A DNA stretch of 64,000 nucleotides from Methylocella sp. (GTDB taxonomy: Bacteria; Pseudomonadota; Alphaproteobacteria; Rhizobiales; Beijerinckiaceae), in contig JBBCGG010000001.1 of NCBI GenBank assembly GCA_037200525.1, positions 5,180,355 through 5,244,354 on the forward strand. The letters run 5' to 3'. The translations under genes were made by a program, and so were the position numbers. Below, piece after piece: positions 8,413 through 18,044 of the stretch. The notes below the pieces were generated by a model, which did no database searches, was not told where the DNA came from, and saw only the letters and a program-made list of their open reading frames with translations. How positions within the stretch are numbered: position 1 is the first letter of the stretch; every line of letters starts with the position of its first letter.

Positions 8413-9534
8413 ATGACCTATACGACCGGGACGTTAAGCGGCTTCAATCTTTTGGACGGTATTGCTTTGCCTCGGGGCAAGCCTCGCCGGGTTATTTCTG
8501 GAGCCATAGTCATTGGCTTTGGCATTGTCGCCCTCGTCTGGGTGATCGCCACGGTTGCCGCCGCATGCATGATGGTCGCATCGCTCACCGCCCATCCCAA
8601 TATACACGCGGAAGAGCCGGTTGCGCCGCCAATGGCACCGAGGATGGTTGTAATCGCCAATCCCTATGGAGCGCTGGCCAGCGCGGCGGATTTTCCCAGT
8701 CCGGCCCCAATTTTGACCGATCCGGCGCAAACTCCCGATTTCTCAGTCGATGCGGCGCTGGAGCCCGACCCCTTCGCCGCAGCCTTCCCGCCGAAGCGCG
8801 CCGATGGGGTAGCGGATAACGCGCCAACGCCGCCAGCCGATCCTCTTGTCTCTTCGCCGCTTCCGCCAAAACGCGAAATCGCGCGTTCGTCTCCGAAGGA
8901 GAATGGGCAGCGGGTCGCCTCCGCGCCATATTCAGCGGCCAACCCTCCCGAGCAGGGCGACCGCAACCTGTTTCAAAAATTCTTTGACGCATTGAGCCAA
9001 CCGTCCCGCTCCATGACAGGAGATGCGCGGCCGGAAGACGGCGCCATGGGCGCTGCGCTTTCCAATAACTCGGCTTCTTTGCCGCGCCCCGGCAACCGCG
9101 TCGCGCTTTATGATATTGAAGCGCATACCGTTTATATGCCCAACGGGGAAAGATTGGAGGCGCATTCGGGGCTGGGCGACAGGATGGACGATCCCCGTTA
9201 TGTCAACGAAAAGGATCGCGGAGCAACGCCGCCTCACGCTTATGACCTTGTTTTGCGGGAACAGCTTTTCCATGGCGTTGCGGCTTTGCGCCTCAATCCC
9301 GTCGATGGCGGCAGCGTGTTTGGCCGCACAGGTCTTCTCGCGCATAGATACATGCTTGGCCCGCGCGGCGACTCCAACGGATGTGTGTCCTTCAGGGATT
9401 ATCCACGGTTCCTGCAAGCCTTTAGGAATGGCGAAGTTACGCGCCTTGTCGTCGTGACGCGTCTCGGGGCCACGTCTTCTAGCGTCGCTTCCGTCCCTCG
9501 CAAACGCGGCCTCAGATACGCCAATAATAGCTGA
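8413..9534 (+). CDS. DUF2778 domain-containing protein (L,D-transpeptidase-like, Tlde1-related fold)
   Basis: A 373-residue protein with one N-terminal transmembrane helix (about residues 30-60, 'VIGFGIVALVWVIATVAAACMM'), a long proline/alanine-rich low-complexity linker, and a C-terminal DUF2778 domain (about 225-355). The domain shows 'VALYDIEAHTVYMPNGERLEAHSG' and the signature 'HRYMLGPRGDSNGCVSFRDY', with the His and Cys of an L,D-transpeptidase-like active site. DUF2778 includes the T6SS effector Tlde1, but chromosomal anchored copies like this one are widespread in Hyphomicrobiales and are more likely cell-wall enzymes than toxins. No T6SS genes are near. Confidence 0.75.
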   Translation: MTYTTGTLSGFNLLDGIALPRGKPRRVISGAIVIGFGIVALVWVIATVAAACMMVASLTAHPNIHAEEPVAPPMAPRMVVIANPYGALASAADFPSPAPILTDPAQTPDFSVDAALEPDPFAAAFPPKRADGVADNAPTPPADPLVSSPLPPKREIARSSPKENGQRVASAPYSAANPPEQGDRNLFQKFFDALSQPSRSMTGDARPEDGAMGAALSNNSASLPRPGNRVALYDIEAHTVYMPNGERLEAHSGLGDRMDDPRYVNEKDRGATPPHAYDLVLREQLFHGVAALRLNPVDGGSVFGRTGLLAHRYMLGPRGDSNGCVSFRDYPRFLQAFRNGEVTRLVVVTRLGATSSSVASVPRKRGLRYANNS

Positions 9535-9784
9535 CCGGAACGCATAGGGTGGGCCTAGCACATTTTTCCGGTCATGTCGGGCATATCAGGCGCACAGCCC
9601 CTCATTTTATCGCTGCCCAAATTATCGATAGCTCCACGCGGCGACGGCTTTGGATCGTCCCGCTCAGCACGCGTCGCCTTTTTTTGATTTCGCTCGCGGC
9701 GAGAAGACGCCCAGATCGAGCCTGAGGGCGCTTTTTGTTATTTTCCCGGAGTTATCCACAAGAACACTTGACCCTCTCCCATTT

Positions 9785-9799
9785 GTTCTTTATTTGTTC
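9785..9799 (+). promoter_or_regulatory. LexA-like operator (GTTC-N7-GTTC)
   Basis: GTTC at 9785-9788 and GTTC at 9796-9799 are spaced by exactly seven bases, which is the LexA box of alphaproteobacteria. It lies 40 bases before the radical SAM start codon. A possible -35 TTGACC is at 9768-9773, which would put the box over the -10 region, the right place for repression. The motif alone is short enough to occur by chance. Confidence 0.5.
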
Positions 9800-9838
9800 T
9801 GCTTATACACCCCGAACGTTCGACAGGCAAATGGCGGC

Positions 9839-11035
9839 ATGGCGATTGTTGCAGAGAGCATAAAGGGTGCAAAGCGGGTTCGCGGCGGCAGCGCTTTAGT
9901 TCAGCCGGAAGGCCGAACCTCACGGCGTCCTGACGTCGAAGATGCCCTTGCCCCCGCGCCCGCATCGCAGCCGAAGTTGGAGCCGCGGCGCGGTCGCGGC
10001 GCGCTGACCAACGCCGCGGGACGCTTCGAACCAGAGATCCGCGTTCACGACGACGATGGTTGGGATCTGCCGGAGGATTTGCCGCCGCTTCGCACGGAAG
10101 TGATGCAAGAACGCGCCAGGACAATTATCTCGCGCAATGATTCGCCCGATATTTCTTTTGACCGCTCGATCAATCCTTATCGCGGATGCGAACATGGCTG
10201 CGTATATTGTTTCGCGCGGCCGACGCACGCCTATCTTGGACTTTCAGCGGGCCTTGATTTCGAAACGCGGCTTTTTTCAAAAACCAATGCGGCCAGCGTG
10301 CTGGAGCGCGAACTGGCGGCGCCGGGCTACCAGGCCAAAACGATAGCGATCGGCTCCAACACTGATCCCTATCAGCCGATCGAGCGCAAAGAACAAGTCA
10401 TGCGCCAGGTGCTTGGCGTTCTCTCGCGAGCCAATCATCCGGTTGGCATCGTAACCAAATCGACCCTGGTTCTGCGCGATCTCGATCTGCTCGCCCCGAT
10501 GGCGGAGAAGGGTCTCGTCAAAGTCGCTCTATCGGTGACGACGCTTGATCCGGTTCTCGCGCGAAAAATGGAGCCGAGAGCCAGTTCGCCTGAGCGGCGG
10601 CTTGAGACAGTGCGGCGCCTCGCGCAGGCCGGCATTCCGACGGTGGTCATGGTGGCGCCGATCATTCCCGCCATCAACGACGCGGAAATCGAAGCCATAC
10701 TCGCAAGAGCCCAAGCGGCAGGGGCGAGAGAAGCAGGCTATGTCATGCTGCGCCTGCCGCTCGAGGTGCGCGACCTGTTCGCCGAATGGCTGATGACCCA
10801 TTATCCCGGCAAGCTCCGGCATGTCTTGTCTTTGATTCGCTCGGTACGCGGCGGCAAGATGTATGATTCGACTTTCGGCAAGCGAATGACCGGATCTGGA
10901 CCCTATGCCTGGATGATCGGGCGGCGCTTCGAGGCCGCCGCCAAGAAGCTCGGCCTCGCCAGAAGCCGCGTGCCGCTGCGGTGCGATTTGTTCTCGCCCC
11001 CTGCGCGGCAAGGAGAGCAATTGCAACTGCTTTAG
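9839..11035 (+). CDS. PA0069 family radical SAM protein (SplB-like)
   Basis: A 398-residue radical SAM enzyme of the PA0069/Rv2578c group, distantly related to spore photoproduct lyase SplB. The cluster motif is 'NPYRGCEHGCVYCFARPTH' (CxxxCxxC; Cys ligands for the 4Fe-4S), preceded by 'DISFDRSI'. Other family stretches are 'GSNTDPYQPIERK', 'VGIVTKSTLVLRDLDLL' and 'PERRLETVRRLAQAGIPTVVMVAPIIPAIND'. The substrate is unknown. I chose the ATG at 9839 because it lies downstream of the LexA-like box and promoter; an upstream TTG frame would overlap them. Position before uvrC, with the LexA-like box, makes a DNA-damage role plausible but unproven. Confidence 0.85.
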   Translation: MAIVAESIKGAKRVRGGSALVQPEGRTSRRPDVEDALAPAPASQPKLEPRRGRGALTNAAGRFEPEIRVHDDDGWDLPEDLPPLRTEVMQERARTIISRNDSPDISFDRSINPYRGCEHGCVYCFARPTHAYLGLSAGLDFETRLFSKTNAASVLERELAAPGYQAKTIAIGSNTDPYQPIERKEQVMRQVLGVLSRANHPVGIVTKSTLVLRDLDLLAPMAEKGLVKVALSVTTLDPVLARKMEPRASSPERRLETVRRLAQAGIPTVVMVAPIIPAINDAEIEAILARAQAAGAREAGYVMLRLPLEVRDLFAEWLMTHYPGKLRHVLSLIRSVRGGKMYDSTFGKRMTGSGPYAWMIGRRFEAAAKKLGLARSRVPLRCDLFSPPARQGEQLQLL

Positions 11036-11282
11036 CAGGTGATCGATCAGCCGCGGAAATGCCAAGAGCGAAGGGGCGAACCACATCGGCGAGACGGCGA
11101 GCGGAATTTCGCGCTAATACAGACCCGATCGGCGCGCGCGCTTTCATGGGTCATATCAGTCAAAGTCCGCATCTCAGAGCTTGATCGGCGCCGTGGAGCA
11201 GCCGAGCAAAACGAGCCTTTGCGGGCGCGGGTTTTGGCCCAAAGCCTTTTCACGCCGGCTCGGATCGCTTAAATCTGGCGGC

Positions 11283-13373
11283 ATGACCTCCGTTCAAAAG
11301 AGCGATCCCGCCGCCTCCCCGCCGGCGGAGGACGATAACTACATAGTTGAAGCCGATCATCGCGACGCCGATGATGATGAGATGTCGCCTTTCGCCGATC
11401 TTGATCTTGGGGCGGACGAAGCGGCTCCCGCCTCGCTCCGCCAGGGCGTTGCGGTCATCCGCAGCTTTTGGCGGCATGCGCCCGTCGGCCCCGGCGTCTA
11501 CCGCATGATCGGCGCCGACGCCGAAGTTCTCTATGTCGGCAAGGCGAAAAGCGTCCGCAAGCGGATAGCGAGCTATATGCGGCCCTCCGGCCATACCAAT
11601 CGCATCGCCAGAATGATCGCCCTCACCGCGTCGATGGTGTTCATCTCGACCGGAACCGAGGCCGAAGCTCTGCTGCTCGAGACCAATTACATCAAGCAGA
11701 TGAAGCCGCGCTTCAACGTATTGATGCGCGACGACAAGTCGTTCCCCTATATTCTGCTCACCGGCGATCATGAAGCGCCGCAGATTGCTAAGCACCGCGG
11801 AGCGCGCAATCAAAAGGGCGATTATTTCGGTCCTTTTGCGAGCGTATGGGCGGTCAACCGCACCATGAACGCGCTGCAACGCGCCTTTCTGTTGCGCTCC
11901 TGCAGCGACAGCTATTACGAAAACCGCACGCGGCCGTGCCTGCTTTATCAGATCAAGCGCTGTTCGGCCCCTTGCACTGGCGAAATTGGCCATGCCGACT
12001 ATGCCGACCTCGTTCAAGAAGCGCGGGATTTTCTTTCCGGCAAGAGCCGCGCGGTGCGCGACATGCTCGCCGAGGAAATGGCGAGCGCCGCCGAAAGACT
12101 GGATTTTGAGGCCGCCGCGCGGTTGCGCGATCGCATTGCCGCGCTCTCGGCCATCCAAGGCGCCCAGGGCGTCAACCCGAAGAACGTCGAGGAGGCGGAT
12201 GTTTTCGCCATCGTCGAGCAAGCGGGCCAGTTCTGCATCGAGGTCTTCTTTTTCCGGACGTTTCAGAACTGGGGCAATCGCGCCTATTTTCCCCGCGCCG
12301 ACAAGAGCCTCGCTCCCGGCGAGGTGCTCGATGCTTTCTTGGCCCAGTTCTACGCCGACAAGCCGCCGCCGCGGCTGATTCTCATTTCGCACGAGATCGA
12401 GAATTGCGCCGTGCTCGCGGAAGCCCTTTGCGTGCGAGCGGGGCGCAAAATCGAGATCGCCGCGCCGCAAAGAGGCGAGAAAAAAGAGCTCGTCGATCAC
12501 GCGGAGCAAAACGCGCGCGAGGCGCTCAGCCGCAAATTGTCCGAAACCACCTCGCAGGAAAAGCTTCTCGCCGCCCTCGGCGAAACCTTTGGCCTCAACG
12601 CAAAGCCGCGCCGCGTCGAAGTTTACGACAACTCTCACATCATGGGGACGAATGCAGTTGGCGCGATGATCGTGGCCGGGGCCAATGGCTTCATGAAGAC
12701 GCATTATCGCACCTTCAACATCAAGGGCGACGATCTGACGCCCGGCGATGATTATGGCATGATGCGCGAAGTGCTGCGGCGCCGTTTCACGAGGCTGATG
12801 AAAGAAGATGCCGCCGCTTTCGCCCCAAACTCGGAAGCGGCCCTGAGCGGCGCCTTGCGCGATGACGTCGCCTTCGCCGCGCCCGACGACGATCGCGAGG
12901 ACCAGGATGTTTTTCCGCAGAAGCCTGACCTTATCCTGATCGACGGCGGCCAGGGACAGTTTGACGCCGCGCGGAGCGTTCTGGCCGACCTCGGCGTCGA
13001 AGGCGTCGCCATTGCCTCAATCGCCAAAGGACCCGATCGCAACGCCGGACGCGAGACATTTTTCGTCGTCGGGAGACCGCCTTTCAAATTGGCCCCGCGC
13101 GATCCGACGCTTTATTTTGTGCAACGCCTTCGCGACGAAGCGCATCGCTTTGCGATTGGGACGCATCGCGCGCGGCGCAAAAAGGAGTTCACCAAAAGCC
13201 CGCTCGACGAAATCGCCGGAATTGGGCCAGCGCGCAAGCGCGCTCTATTGCACGCATTTGGCACGGCGAAGGCGATTTCAAAGGCGGCGCTGTCCGATTT
13301 CGAGAAGGTTCCAGGGATCAACGCCGCCACCGCGCGGCTGGTTTACAATTTTTTCCACGAAGGCGAGGGGTAG
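11283..13373 (+). CDS. uvrC: Excinuclease ABC subunit C (UvrC)
   Basis: A 696-residue UvrC, the nuclease that makes both incisions in nucleotide excision repair after UvrA/UvrB find the lesion. The order of domains is standard: GIY-YIG nuclease ('[26 protein letters not shown]'-type start near residue 65), a Cys-rich linker ('[15 protein letters not shown]'), a UVR UvrB-binding motif near residue 290, the RNase H-like endonuclease ('[11 protein letters not shown]', '[10 protein letters not shown]') and C-terminal helix-hairpin-helix repeats ('[13 protein letters not shown]', 'VPGINAATA'). The ATG at 11283 leaves a short acidic N-terminal tail seen in alphaproteobacterial UvrC. It is followed at 100 bases by pgsA. 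Confidence 0.96.
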   Translation: MTSVQKSDPAASPPAEDDNYIVEADHRDADDDEMSPFADLDLGADEAAPASLRQGVAVIRSFWRHAPVGPGVYRMIGADAEVLYVGKAKSVRKRIASYMRPSGHTNRIARMIALTASMVFISTGTEAEALLLETNYIKQMKPRFNVLMRDDKSFPYILLTGDHEAPQIAKHRGARNQKGDYFGPFASVWAVNRTMNALQRAFLLRSCSDSYYENRTRPCLLYQIKRCSAPCTGEIGHADYADLVQEARDFLSGKSRAVRDMLAEEMASAAERLDFEAAARLRDRIAALSAIQGAQGVNPKNVEEADVFAIVEQAGQFCIEVFFFRTFQNWGNRAYFPRADKSLAPGEVLDAFLAQFYADKPPPRLILISHEIENCAVLAEALCVRAGRKIEIAAPQRGEKKELVDHAEQNAREALSRKLSETTSQEKLLAALGETFGLNAKPRRVEVYDNSHIMGTNAVGAMIVAGANGFMKTHYRTFNIKGDDLTPGDDYGMMREVLRRRFTRLMKEDAAAFAPNSEAALSGALRDDVAFAAPDDDREDQDVFPQKPDLILIDGGQGQFDAARSVLADLGVEGVAIASIAKGPDRNAGRETFFVVGRPPFKLAPRDPTLYFVQRLRDEAHRFAIGTHRARRKKEFTKSPLDEIAGIGPARKRALLHAFGTAKAISKAALSDFEKVPGINAATARLVYNFFHEGEG

Positions 13374-13472
13374 AAAAGGGCCAAAAGCGCGCTAAACTCC
13401 GACGTCGGCTTGCCGGGGGCGAGCCGACAAGCCAGAATGCCGGCGCGATCTTGAGAGGAAGTTCCCTCGACC

Positions 13473-14069
13473 ATGGCGATAACGACGATTTCGAGCGGGC
13501 CGAGCCGGACCTGGAGCTTGCCGAATCTCCTGACCTATGGACGGGTCGCGGCGGTCCCGATCGTGGTCGGCTTGCTGTTCTGGTCCGAGATCGACTGGGT
13601 GCGCTGGGTCGCTCTTGGCGTTTACATCGTGGCCGCCATTACCGATTTTCTTGACGGCTATCTCGCCCGCGTTCTGTCGCAGCAATCCGCGCTAGGTCAA
13701 ATGCTTGACCCGATCGCAGACAAGCTTCTCGTCTCCGCCGTCCTGATGATGCTTGTCGCCGATCATACAATCGTGAGCTATTCGCTCGCAGCTGCGGTGG
13801 TGATTTTATCCAGGGAAATCCTCGTTTCCGGATTGCGTGAGTTTCTGGCCGACCTCAAGGTCTCGATTCCGGTCAGCCGGATCGCCAAATGGAAGACAAC
13901 GCTACAACTCATCGCCTTGGGTTTTCTGATCGCCGGACCCGCCGGAGAAAAGATTTTGCCTGGCTCCATAAAAATCGGCCTTGTTCTATTCTGGTTGTCG
14001 GCCCTGCTCACGCTCTACACCGGCTGGGACTATCTCAAGGCAGGGGTCAAGCACGTCACGGAAATCTGA
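13473..14069 (+). CDS. pgsA: CDP-diacylglycerol--glycerol-3-phosphate 3-phosphatidyltransferase
   Basis: A 198-residue integral membrane CDP-alcohol phosphatidyltransferase that makes phosphatidylglycerophosphate, the committed step to phosphatidylglycerol and cardiolipin. The active-site motif DGxxAR-x8-GxxxDxxxD is fully present in 'DFLDGYLARVLSQQSALG' followed by 'QMLDPIADK'. Four to six hydrophobic helices follow. The N-terminal 'WSLPNLLTYGRVAAVPIV' is typical of PgsA. The uvrC-pgsA-moaD-moaE order is common in alphaproteobacteria. Confidence 0.93.
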   Translation: MAITTISSGPSRTWSLPNLLTYGRVAAVPIVVGLLFWSEIDWVRWVALGVYIVAAITDFLDGYLARVLSQQSALGQMLDPIADKLLVSAVLMMLVADHTIVSYSLAAAVVILSREILVSGLREFLADLKVSIPVSRIAKWKTTLQLIALGFLIAGPAGEKILPGSIKIGLVLFWLSALLTLYTGWDYLKAGVKHVTEI

Positions 14070-14102
14070 AAAATCGCGCTCCGCATTCGAAGGAGGCAAT
14101 TG

Positions 14103-14354
14103 ATGAAAGCTCTTTATTTCGCCTGGGTGCGCGAACGCGTCGGAATAGCCGAAGAAGAAATTTCTCCGCCCGACGGCGTCGCAACGGTGGGCGACCTCAT
14201 GGTTTGGCTGCGTGACAAAGGAGAGGGCTATGAGGTCGCCTTCGAAAATACGAAAACCATAAGAGCCGCGCTCGACCGCACGCATGTCCGTCACGACACA
14301 GCGATCGGCGATGCGCGGGAAATCGCCTTCTTCCCGCCGATGACAGGGGGATGA
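14103..14354 (+). CDS. moaD: Molybdopterin synthase sulfur carrier subunit MoaD
   Basis: An 83-residue ubiquitin-fold sulfur carrier. It ends in the required Gly-Gly ('FFPPMTGG'), which is thiocarboxylated and donates sulfur to precursor Z in the large subunit MoaE. The ATG at 14103 is preceded by a strong AGGAGG at 14091-14096; a TTG one codon earlier is less likely. The stop overlaps the moaE start (ATGA at 14351), so the two subunits are translationally coupled. Confidence 0.93.
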   Translation: MKALYFAWVRERVGIAEEEISPPDGVATVGDLMVWLRDKGEGYEVAFENTKTIRAALDRTHVRHDTAIGDAREIAFFPPMTGG

Positions 14355-14824
14355 GCTTGGCCGCGAAGGTGATTGTGCGGGTTGCGGAGACCTGTTTCGA
14401 CGTCGCGCGCGAGACGGCCGCATTGACGGAAGGGCGCACGGATATTGGCGCCGTGGCGACGTTTACCGGCCTTTGCCGTGACGAAGGCGGCGTCTTGAGA
14501 TCGCTGGAGATTGAGCATTATCCCGGCATGGCGGAGGACGAGATCAATCGCGTCGTCTCGGAAGCCCTCACGCGCTGGCCGCTGGAAGGGGCGCTCGTTA
14601 TCCATCGTTACGGCCGCATCAAGCCGGGCGAGCCCATTGTGCTCGTCGCCGCTGCCAGCCTGCACCGCAGCGAGGCCTTTGCGGCGGCCTCTTTTCTGAT
14701 GGATTTTTTGAAGACGCGAGCCCCGTTCTGGAAGAAACAGCATCTAGCCGATCAGACGAATGATGCAGGTTGGATCGCGGCCAAGGCGGAGGATAGCGCC
14801 GCGGCCGAGAAATGGCGGGCGTAG
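14351..14824 (+). CDS. moaE: Molybdopterin synthase catalytic subunit MoaE
   Basis: A 157-residue large subunit of molybdopterin synthase, forming a heterotetramer with MoaD to insert the dithiolene sulfurs. Family motifs are 'DIGAVATFTGLCRDE', 'LEIEHYPGMAE', 'IHRYGRIKPGEPIVLVAAAS' with 'HRSEAFAAA', and the catalytic-lysine region 'LKTRAPFWKKQ'. It overlaps moaD by four bases. The downstream gene is convergent and ends 8 bases away. Confidence 0.95.
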   Translation: MSLAAKVIVRVAETCFDVARETAALTEGRTDIGAVATFTGLCRDEGGVLRSLEIEHYPGMAEDEINRVVSEALTRWPLEGALVIHRYGRIKPGEPIVLVAAASLHRSEAFAAASFLMDFLKTRAPFWKKQHLADQTNDAGWIAAKAEDSAAAEKWRA

Positions 14825-14832
14825 GCTACGTC

Positions 14833-16008
14833 TCAACTTTCTCTGGGACCGCCAAAGGCGGGTAGCTCCGTTAGATAGTACAGGAAGGCGAGGAGCGCGA
14901 AGCCCATCCCGGTCGCGCTGGCCAACGGCCAACCGCCTTTGGCCAAGGCCAGGGTGGAGAGCGCCGAGCCGATTGCGCCGCCTATGAAGAACGTCGCCAT
15001 GAAAATCCCGTTGAGACGGCTTCTGGCTTCGTTCCCCAACGCGAAAATAGCGCGCTGGCTCAGCACAAGATTGGCCGAAGCGCCCATGTCCAAAACAATC
15101 GCGGCGATGACAAGAAGCGCGACTGACCCAGTCGCGCCGCCGACCCAGGCGATGCCCATGCCCAAAACCACGGCGGCAATAGCGGCGCCCGTCATGATTC
15201 TGGTCGCGCCCCGGTCTGCAGCGCGTCCCGCAAGAGGCGCGGCAATCGCGCCGCCGGCTCCAACGAGGGCAAAAAGCGCTATGCCCTGCTGGCTGATGCC
15301 GAATTTCGGGCCAGCCAGAAGCAATGGAGCAGCGGTCCAGAACAGGCTGAACGCGGCGAACAAAGGTGCGTGATAGGCCGTGCGGCGGCGTAAAACCGGC
15401 GTGTTGCGCACCAGCGAAAACAGCGAGCCGAGGATGCCGAGGTAGTTCAGACGGGACTTCGACCGCCATTGAGGCAGAGCGCGCAACAGAGTCAGCGAAA
15501 GCGCGCCCATTATAACGGCCGACGTGATGAAGACGGCGCGCCATCCGAACCAATGCGTCAGGAAGCTCGAGGCCGGCCGGGAGAGCATGATGCCGAGCAA
15601 CAATCCGCTCATGATATCGCCGACGACGCGACCGCGGGCGGCGTCCGTGGTAAGATGAGCCGCGTAAGGTATAATAATTTGGGCGGCGACGCCGGTGAGG
15701 CCAAGCAGCAACGAAGCCGCAAGAACAGCATTTGCTGATGGAGCAAAAACCATCGCCAGCAAAGCTAGGATCGTAAAAGCCAAGGATGCGGCGATGAGGC
15801 GGCGGTTTTCCAGAATATCGCCGAGCGGCGCCACAAGCACCAAGCCAAGACTATAGCCGATTTGCGTAAAGGTGACGAGAAGCCCGACTTGAGACGGATC
15901 CATCCCCAGTTCTGCGCCAATCACGCCCGCTATTGGCTGCGAGTAATAAATATTGGCGACGACCAGCCCACATGCCGCCGCCAGAAGGAAGGTGAGGCGC
16001 GCGGACAT
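14833..16008 (-). CDS. MFS transporter (drug:H+ antiporter-like, YgaY-type)
   Basis: A 391-residue 12-helix MFS protein. The start 'LLAAACGLVVANIYYSQPIAGVIGAELGM' and the helix 2-3 loop 'APLGDILENRRLI' are typical of the YgaY/YnfM-like exporter branch. The substrate cannot be predicted. It is convergent with moaE and divergent from a 180-base gap before the chemotaxis operon's last gene. Confidence 0.85.
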   Translation of the reverse strand: MSARLTFLLAAACGLVVANIYYSQPIAGVIGAELGMDPSQVGLLVTFTQIGYSLGLVLVAPLGDILENRRLIAASLAFTILALLAMVFAPSANAVLAASLLLGLTGVAAQIIIPYAAHLTTDAARGRVVGDIMSGLLLGIMLSRPASSFLTHWFGWRAVFITSAVIMGALSLTLLRALPQWRSKSRLNYLGILGSLFSLVRNTPVLRRRTAYHAPLFAAFSLFWTAAPLLLAGPKFGISQQGIALFALVGAGGAIAAPLAGRAADRGATRIMTGAAIAAVVLGMGIAWVGGATGSVALLVIAAIVLDMGASANLVLSQRAIFALGNEARSRLNGIFMATFFIGGAIGSALSTLALAKGGWPLASATGMGFALLAFLYYLTELPAFGGPRES

Positions 16009-16190
16009 TGTGGCCTTCTTTGCTTCGCTAGCTCGCAGTTTAGCGGGCCCTCAGGGGAACAAGGGATGGCGGCGCCAGCTCGCTCCGGGCTAAGCTGCAC
16101 CGCAGCCGAAATCGCAGCTTCGCATCGGAAACGCAAGACCGCGCGTCACATAGTCGCGCGTGTCATGTGCGCCGTCCGCCGGGCAAACGG

Positions 16191-16580
16191 TCAGAGAAGT
16201 TCGACGTCGCCCCAAGCGGCGGCGCATGAAGCTTCGTTTCCGTCAGAAAACCCGAGCCGCGCGGCGAGATCGGCGAGCCTTACGACCCGCGCCGCCGCGC
16301 TTGGATGGACCATCCAACGCTTCGACGCGGCGGGAGCCAGCGCGGCCAGGAAATCGGCGAGAGCCGATAGTTTTTGGCCGATATGATCTAATCCCTGCAT
16401 TTCACGCATGAGATCGACGTCGCGGCGCGCCGCCTCCAGAGCGAGCGGCGCGGCGATGCTTTCGAAATGCTCCAGCAGCCGGGCGAGATGAGCCAATTCA
16501 TGACCGACGCGGCCGAGCACATCGGCGATCGGCACGTCCAAGGCGGCCTTTGGCTCGCCGCTATCAATTTCTGCTTTCAT
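16191..16580 (-). CDS. Uncharacterised protein at the end of the chemotaxis operon
   Basis: A 129-residue, alanine- and leucine-rich, largely helical soluble protein ('ADVLGRVGHELAHLARLLEHFESIAAPLALEAARRDVDLMREM' region). I do not recognise a named family. It starts 28 bases after the original cheD stop codon (16608) and is therefore the last gene of the chemotaxis operon, so a chemotaxis-associated role (scaffold or phosphatase-like helical protein) is possible but only inferred from position. The 838-bp IS in the end of cheD now separates it from its promoter. Confidence 0.6.
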   Translation of the reverse strand: MKAEIDSGEPKAALDVPIADVLGRVGHELAHLARLLEHFESIAAPLALEAARRDVDLMREMQGLDHIGQKLSALADFLAALAPAASKRWMVHPSAAARVVRLADLAARLGFSDGNEASCAAAWGDVELL

Positions 16581-16687
16581 GTTCAAAGACCCATCGCGCG
16601 GGAGGGGCTAAAAGAACTCGACTGCGCCTTCGCTCGAAACTTTTGGCGCAAGAATGATTTGAGGCGGCGGAATGTGGCTGGCCATTA

Positions 16688-17525
16688 GGGTCCAGACTCA
16701 CAACCAGTAGCTGACGGTAGCGGCGATGCAGACTGTCGCGAGGAAGTTTATGGCGTTTCGGTCGTAGCGGGTAGCCACGCGCCTGAAGTCTTTCAGGCGG
16801 CAGAACATGCGTTCGATGGCGTTGCGGTTTCGATAGAGGAAGGGCGAGAAGCAGTTCTTCCACCTGCGATTGGCCTTGGGCGGGATATTCGGCATAGCTC
16901 CGCGCTCCTCGACCTGCCGACGGATCGCATTTGCGTCGTAGCCCTTGTCGCCATGGAGGATTTCGCAAGGAGGAAGTCGCGCGATAAGCTCCGCGCCCGC
17001 CGAGCAATCGGCGATTTGGCCGCCGGTGAGCATGAAAGACAGCGGGCGGCAGTCCGCATCGGTCAATGCGTGGATTTTGGTTGTGCGCCCGCCGCGCGAA
17101 CGGCCGATGGCCTGATTCTTCTCCCCCCTTTGCCGCCACTGGCCGAGCGATGCGCCTTGACCGCCGAGGAGTCGATGAGGACCTGCGCCGGCGGCCCGCC
17201 TGCTTGCGCAAGCGCGTGGAACAGATCGATCCAAACGCCCTTAGCAGCCCAGCGAACGTAGCGATTGTAGAGAGTCTTCTTTGGCCCGTACTCCAGCGGC
17301 GCGTCAATCCAGCGTCCGCCAGATTTCAGCACATGAATGATCCCGCTGATCACCCGGCGATCATCGACGCGCGCCTTGCCGCGCGTGTCCGTGGGAAGAT
17401 GCGGCGCGATCTTCGCGAACTGCGCGTCCGTCAGCCAGAATTGATCCCGATTCATAGTCGCTTCCTTTCGGAAGCTGTGAATCACAATCCGCCTGTCACG
17501 CCAACCATTTTATGGGTCTGGGCCC
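16688..17525 (-). mobile_element. IS5-family (IS427-like) insertion sequence, copy 1 of the 838-bp element
   Basis: The element is bounded by imperfect inverted repeats GGGTCCAGACTCA (left, plus strand) and GGGCCCAGACCCA (right, read inward on the minus strand), with TA on each side (16686-16687 and 17526-17527). It carries two overlapping transposase frames. It sits in the 3' end of cheD: joining the flanks with one TA restores a natural CheD C-terminus. A near-identical copy in opposite orientation is at 25613-26450. Confidence 0.92.
16698..17455 (-). CDS. IS5-family transposase (two frames joined by a -1 frameshift), copy 1
   Basis: OrfA starts at 17455 (MNRDQFWLTDAQFAKIAPHLP) and supplies the helix-turn-helix and first DDE aspartate ('VLIDSSAVKAHRSASG'). 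OrfB, in the -1 frame, supplies 'GRSRGGRTTKIHALTDADCRP' with 'HGDKGYDANAIR' (second D) and 'RNRNAIERMFCRLKDFRRVATRYD' (E). The frames meet at an AAAGGGGGG run (complement of 17123-17131), the usual slippery site for IS427-group elements. It differs from copy 2 by a few residues, for example 'ADCSAG' versus 'AVRAAG'. Confidence 0.88.
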
Positions 17526-18044
17526 TAGCAAGACTTGTCGCGCGCGTCCCGACACCGGCCAGAATTGGATGCGGCGCCCATGGTCGCCGCGCAAACTGCC
17601 GCCGATGAGACGAATGCCTTCATGTTCCAGGAAACGCTCGGCGAAACCGGCGTTCATCGCGCCGATGTCCGCAAGGCCATCCCTGGTCCGCGCGCCGCCG
17701 AAGAGTTTGCCCTCCAACCGCTCCCGTCGCGCGCCGCGCCGCAGCAGGCCATTGACGAGAAGCTCCATGAGATGAACGCCATAGCGTTCGGCCTCACTGC
17801 CCTGCGATCCCTGCCCCGTCGCCTCTTGTCCCATCGCCTCTTGCCCCGGCAAAAGAAAATGATTCATGCCGCCGACTCCAGCGACAGGATCGCGCAGACA
17901 GGCGGCGACGCAAGAGCCAAGCAACGTGGTCAACATCACGTTCGAATCATCGCTGACGTTGTATTCGCCCTGAATGATGTGAATGCGCTGTTCGCCGCCG
18001 ACAAGATATCGTCCGCTCGGCGCCTCGGCTTGGCGTGCCCTCAT
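17496..18044 (-). CDS. cheD: Chemoreceptor glutamine deamidase CheD, 3' end replaced by IS sequence
   Basis: CheD deamidates specific glutamines of chemoreceptors. The catalytic cysteine lies in '[13 protein letters not shown]' and the histidine in '[11 protein letters not shown]'; 'LFGGA' and '[17 protein letters not shown]' complete the family pattern. The last residues, 'GPRPIKWLA', are encoded by the IS at 16688-17525. Before insertion the frame ran on after 'QVLL' as 'MASHIPPPQIILAPKVSSEG...' to a TAG at 16608. The catalytic core is intact, so the shortened protein could still work. It overlaps cheY (ATGA at 18041). Confidence 0.88.
   Translation of the reverse strand: MRARQAEAPSGRYLVGGEQRIHIIQGEYNVSDDSNVMLTTLLGSCVAACLRDPVAGVGGMNHFLLPGQEAMGQEATGQGSQGSEAERYGVHLMELLVNGLLRRGARRERLEGKLFGGARTRDGLADIGAMNAGFAERFLEHEGIRLIGGSLRGDHGRRIQFWPVSGRARQVLLGPRPIKWLA

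Noticed and set aside
8413..9534. DUF2778 protein as a T6SS toxin (Tlde1)
   Set aside because: No immunity gene or T6SS component is nearby, and the protein has its own membrane anchor and long linker, unlike a secreted effector.
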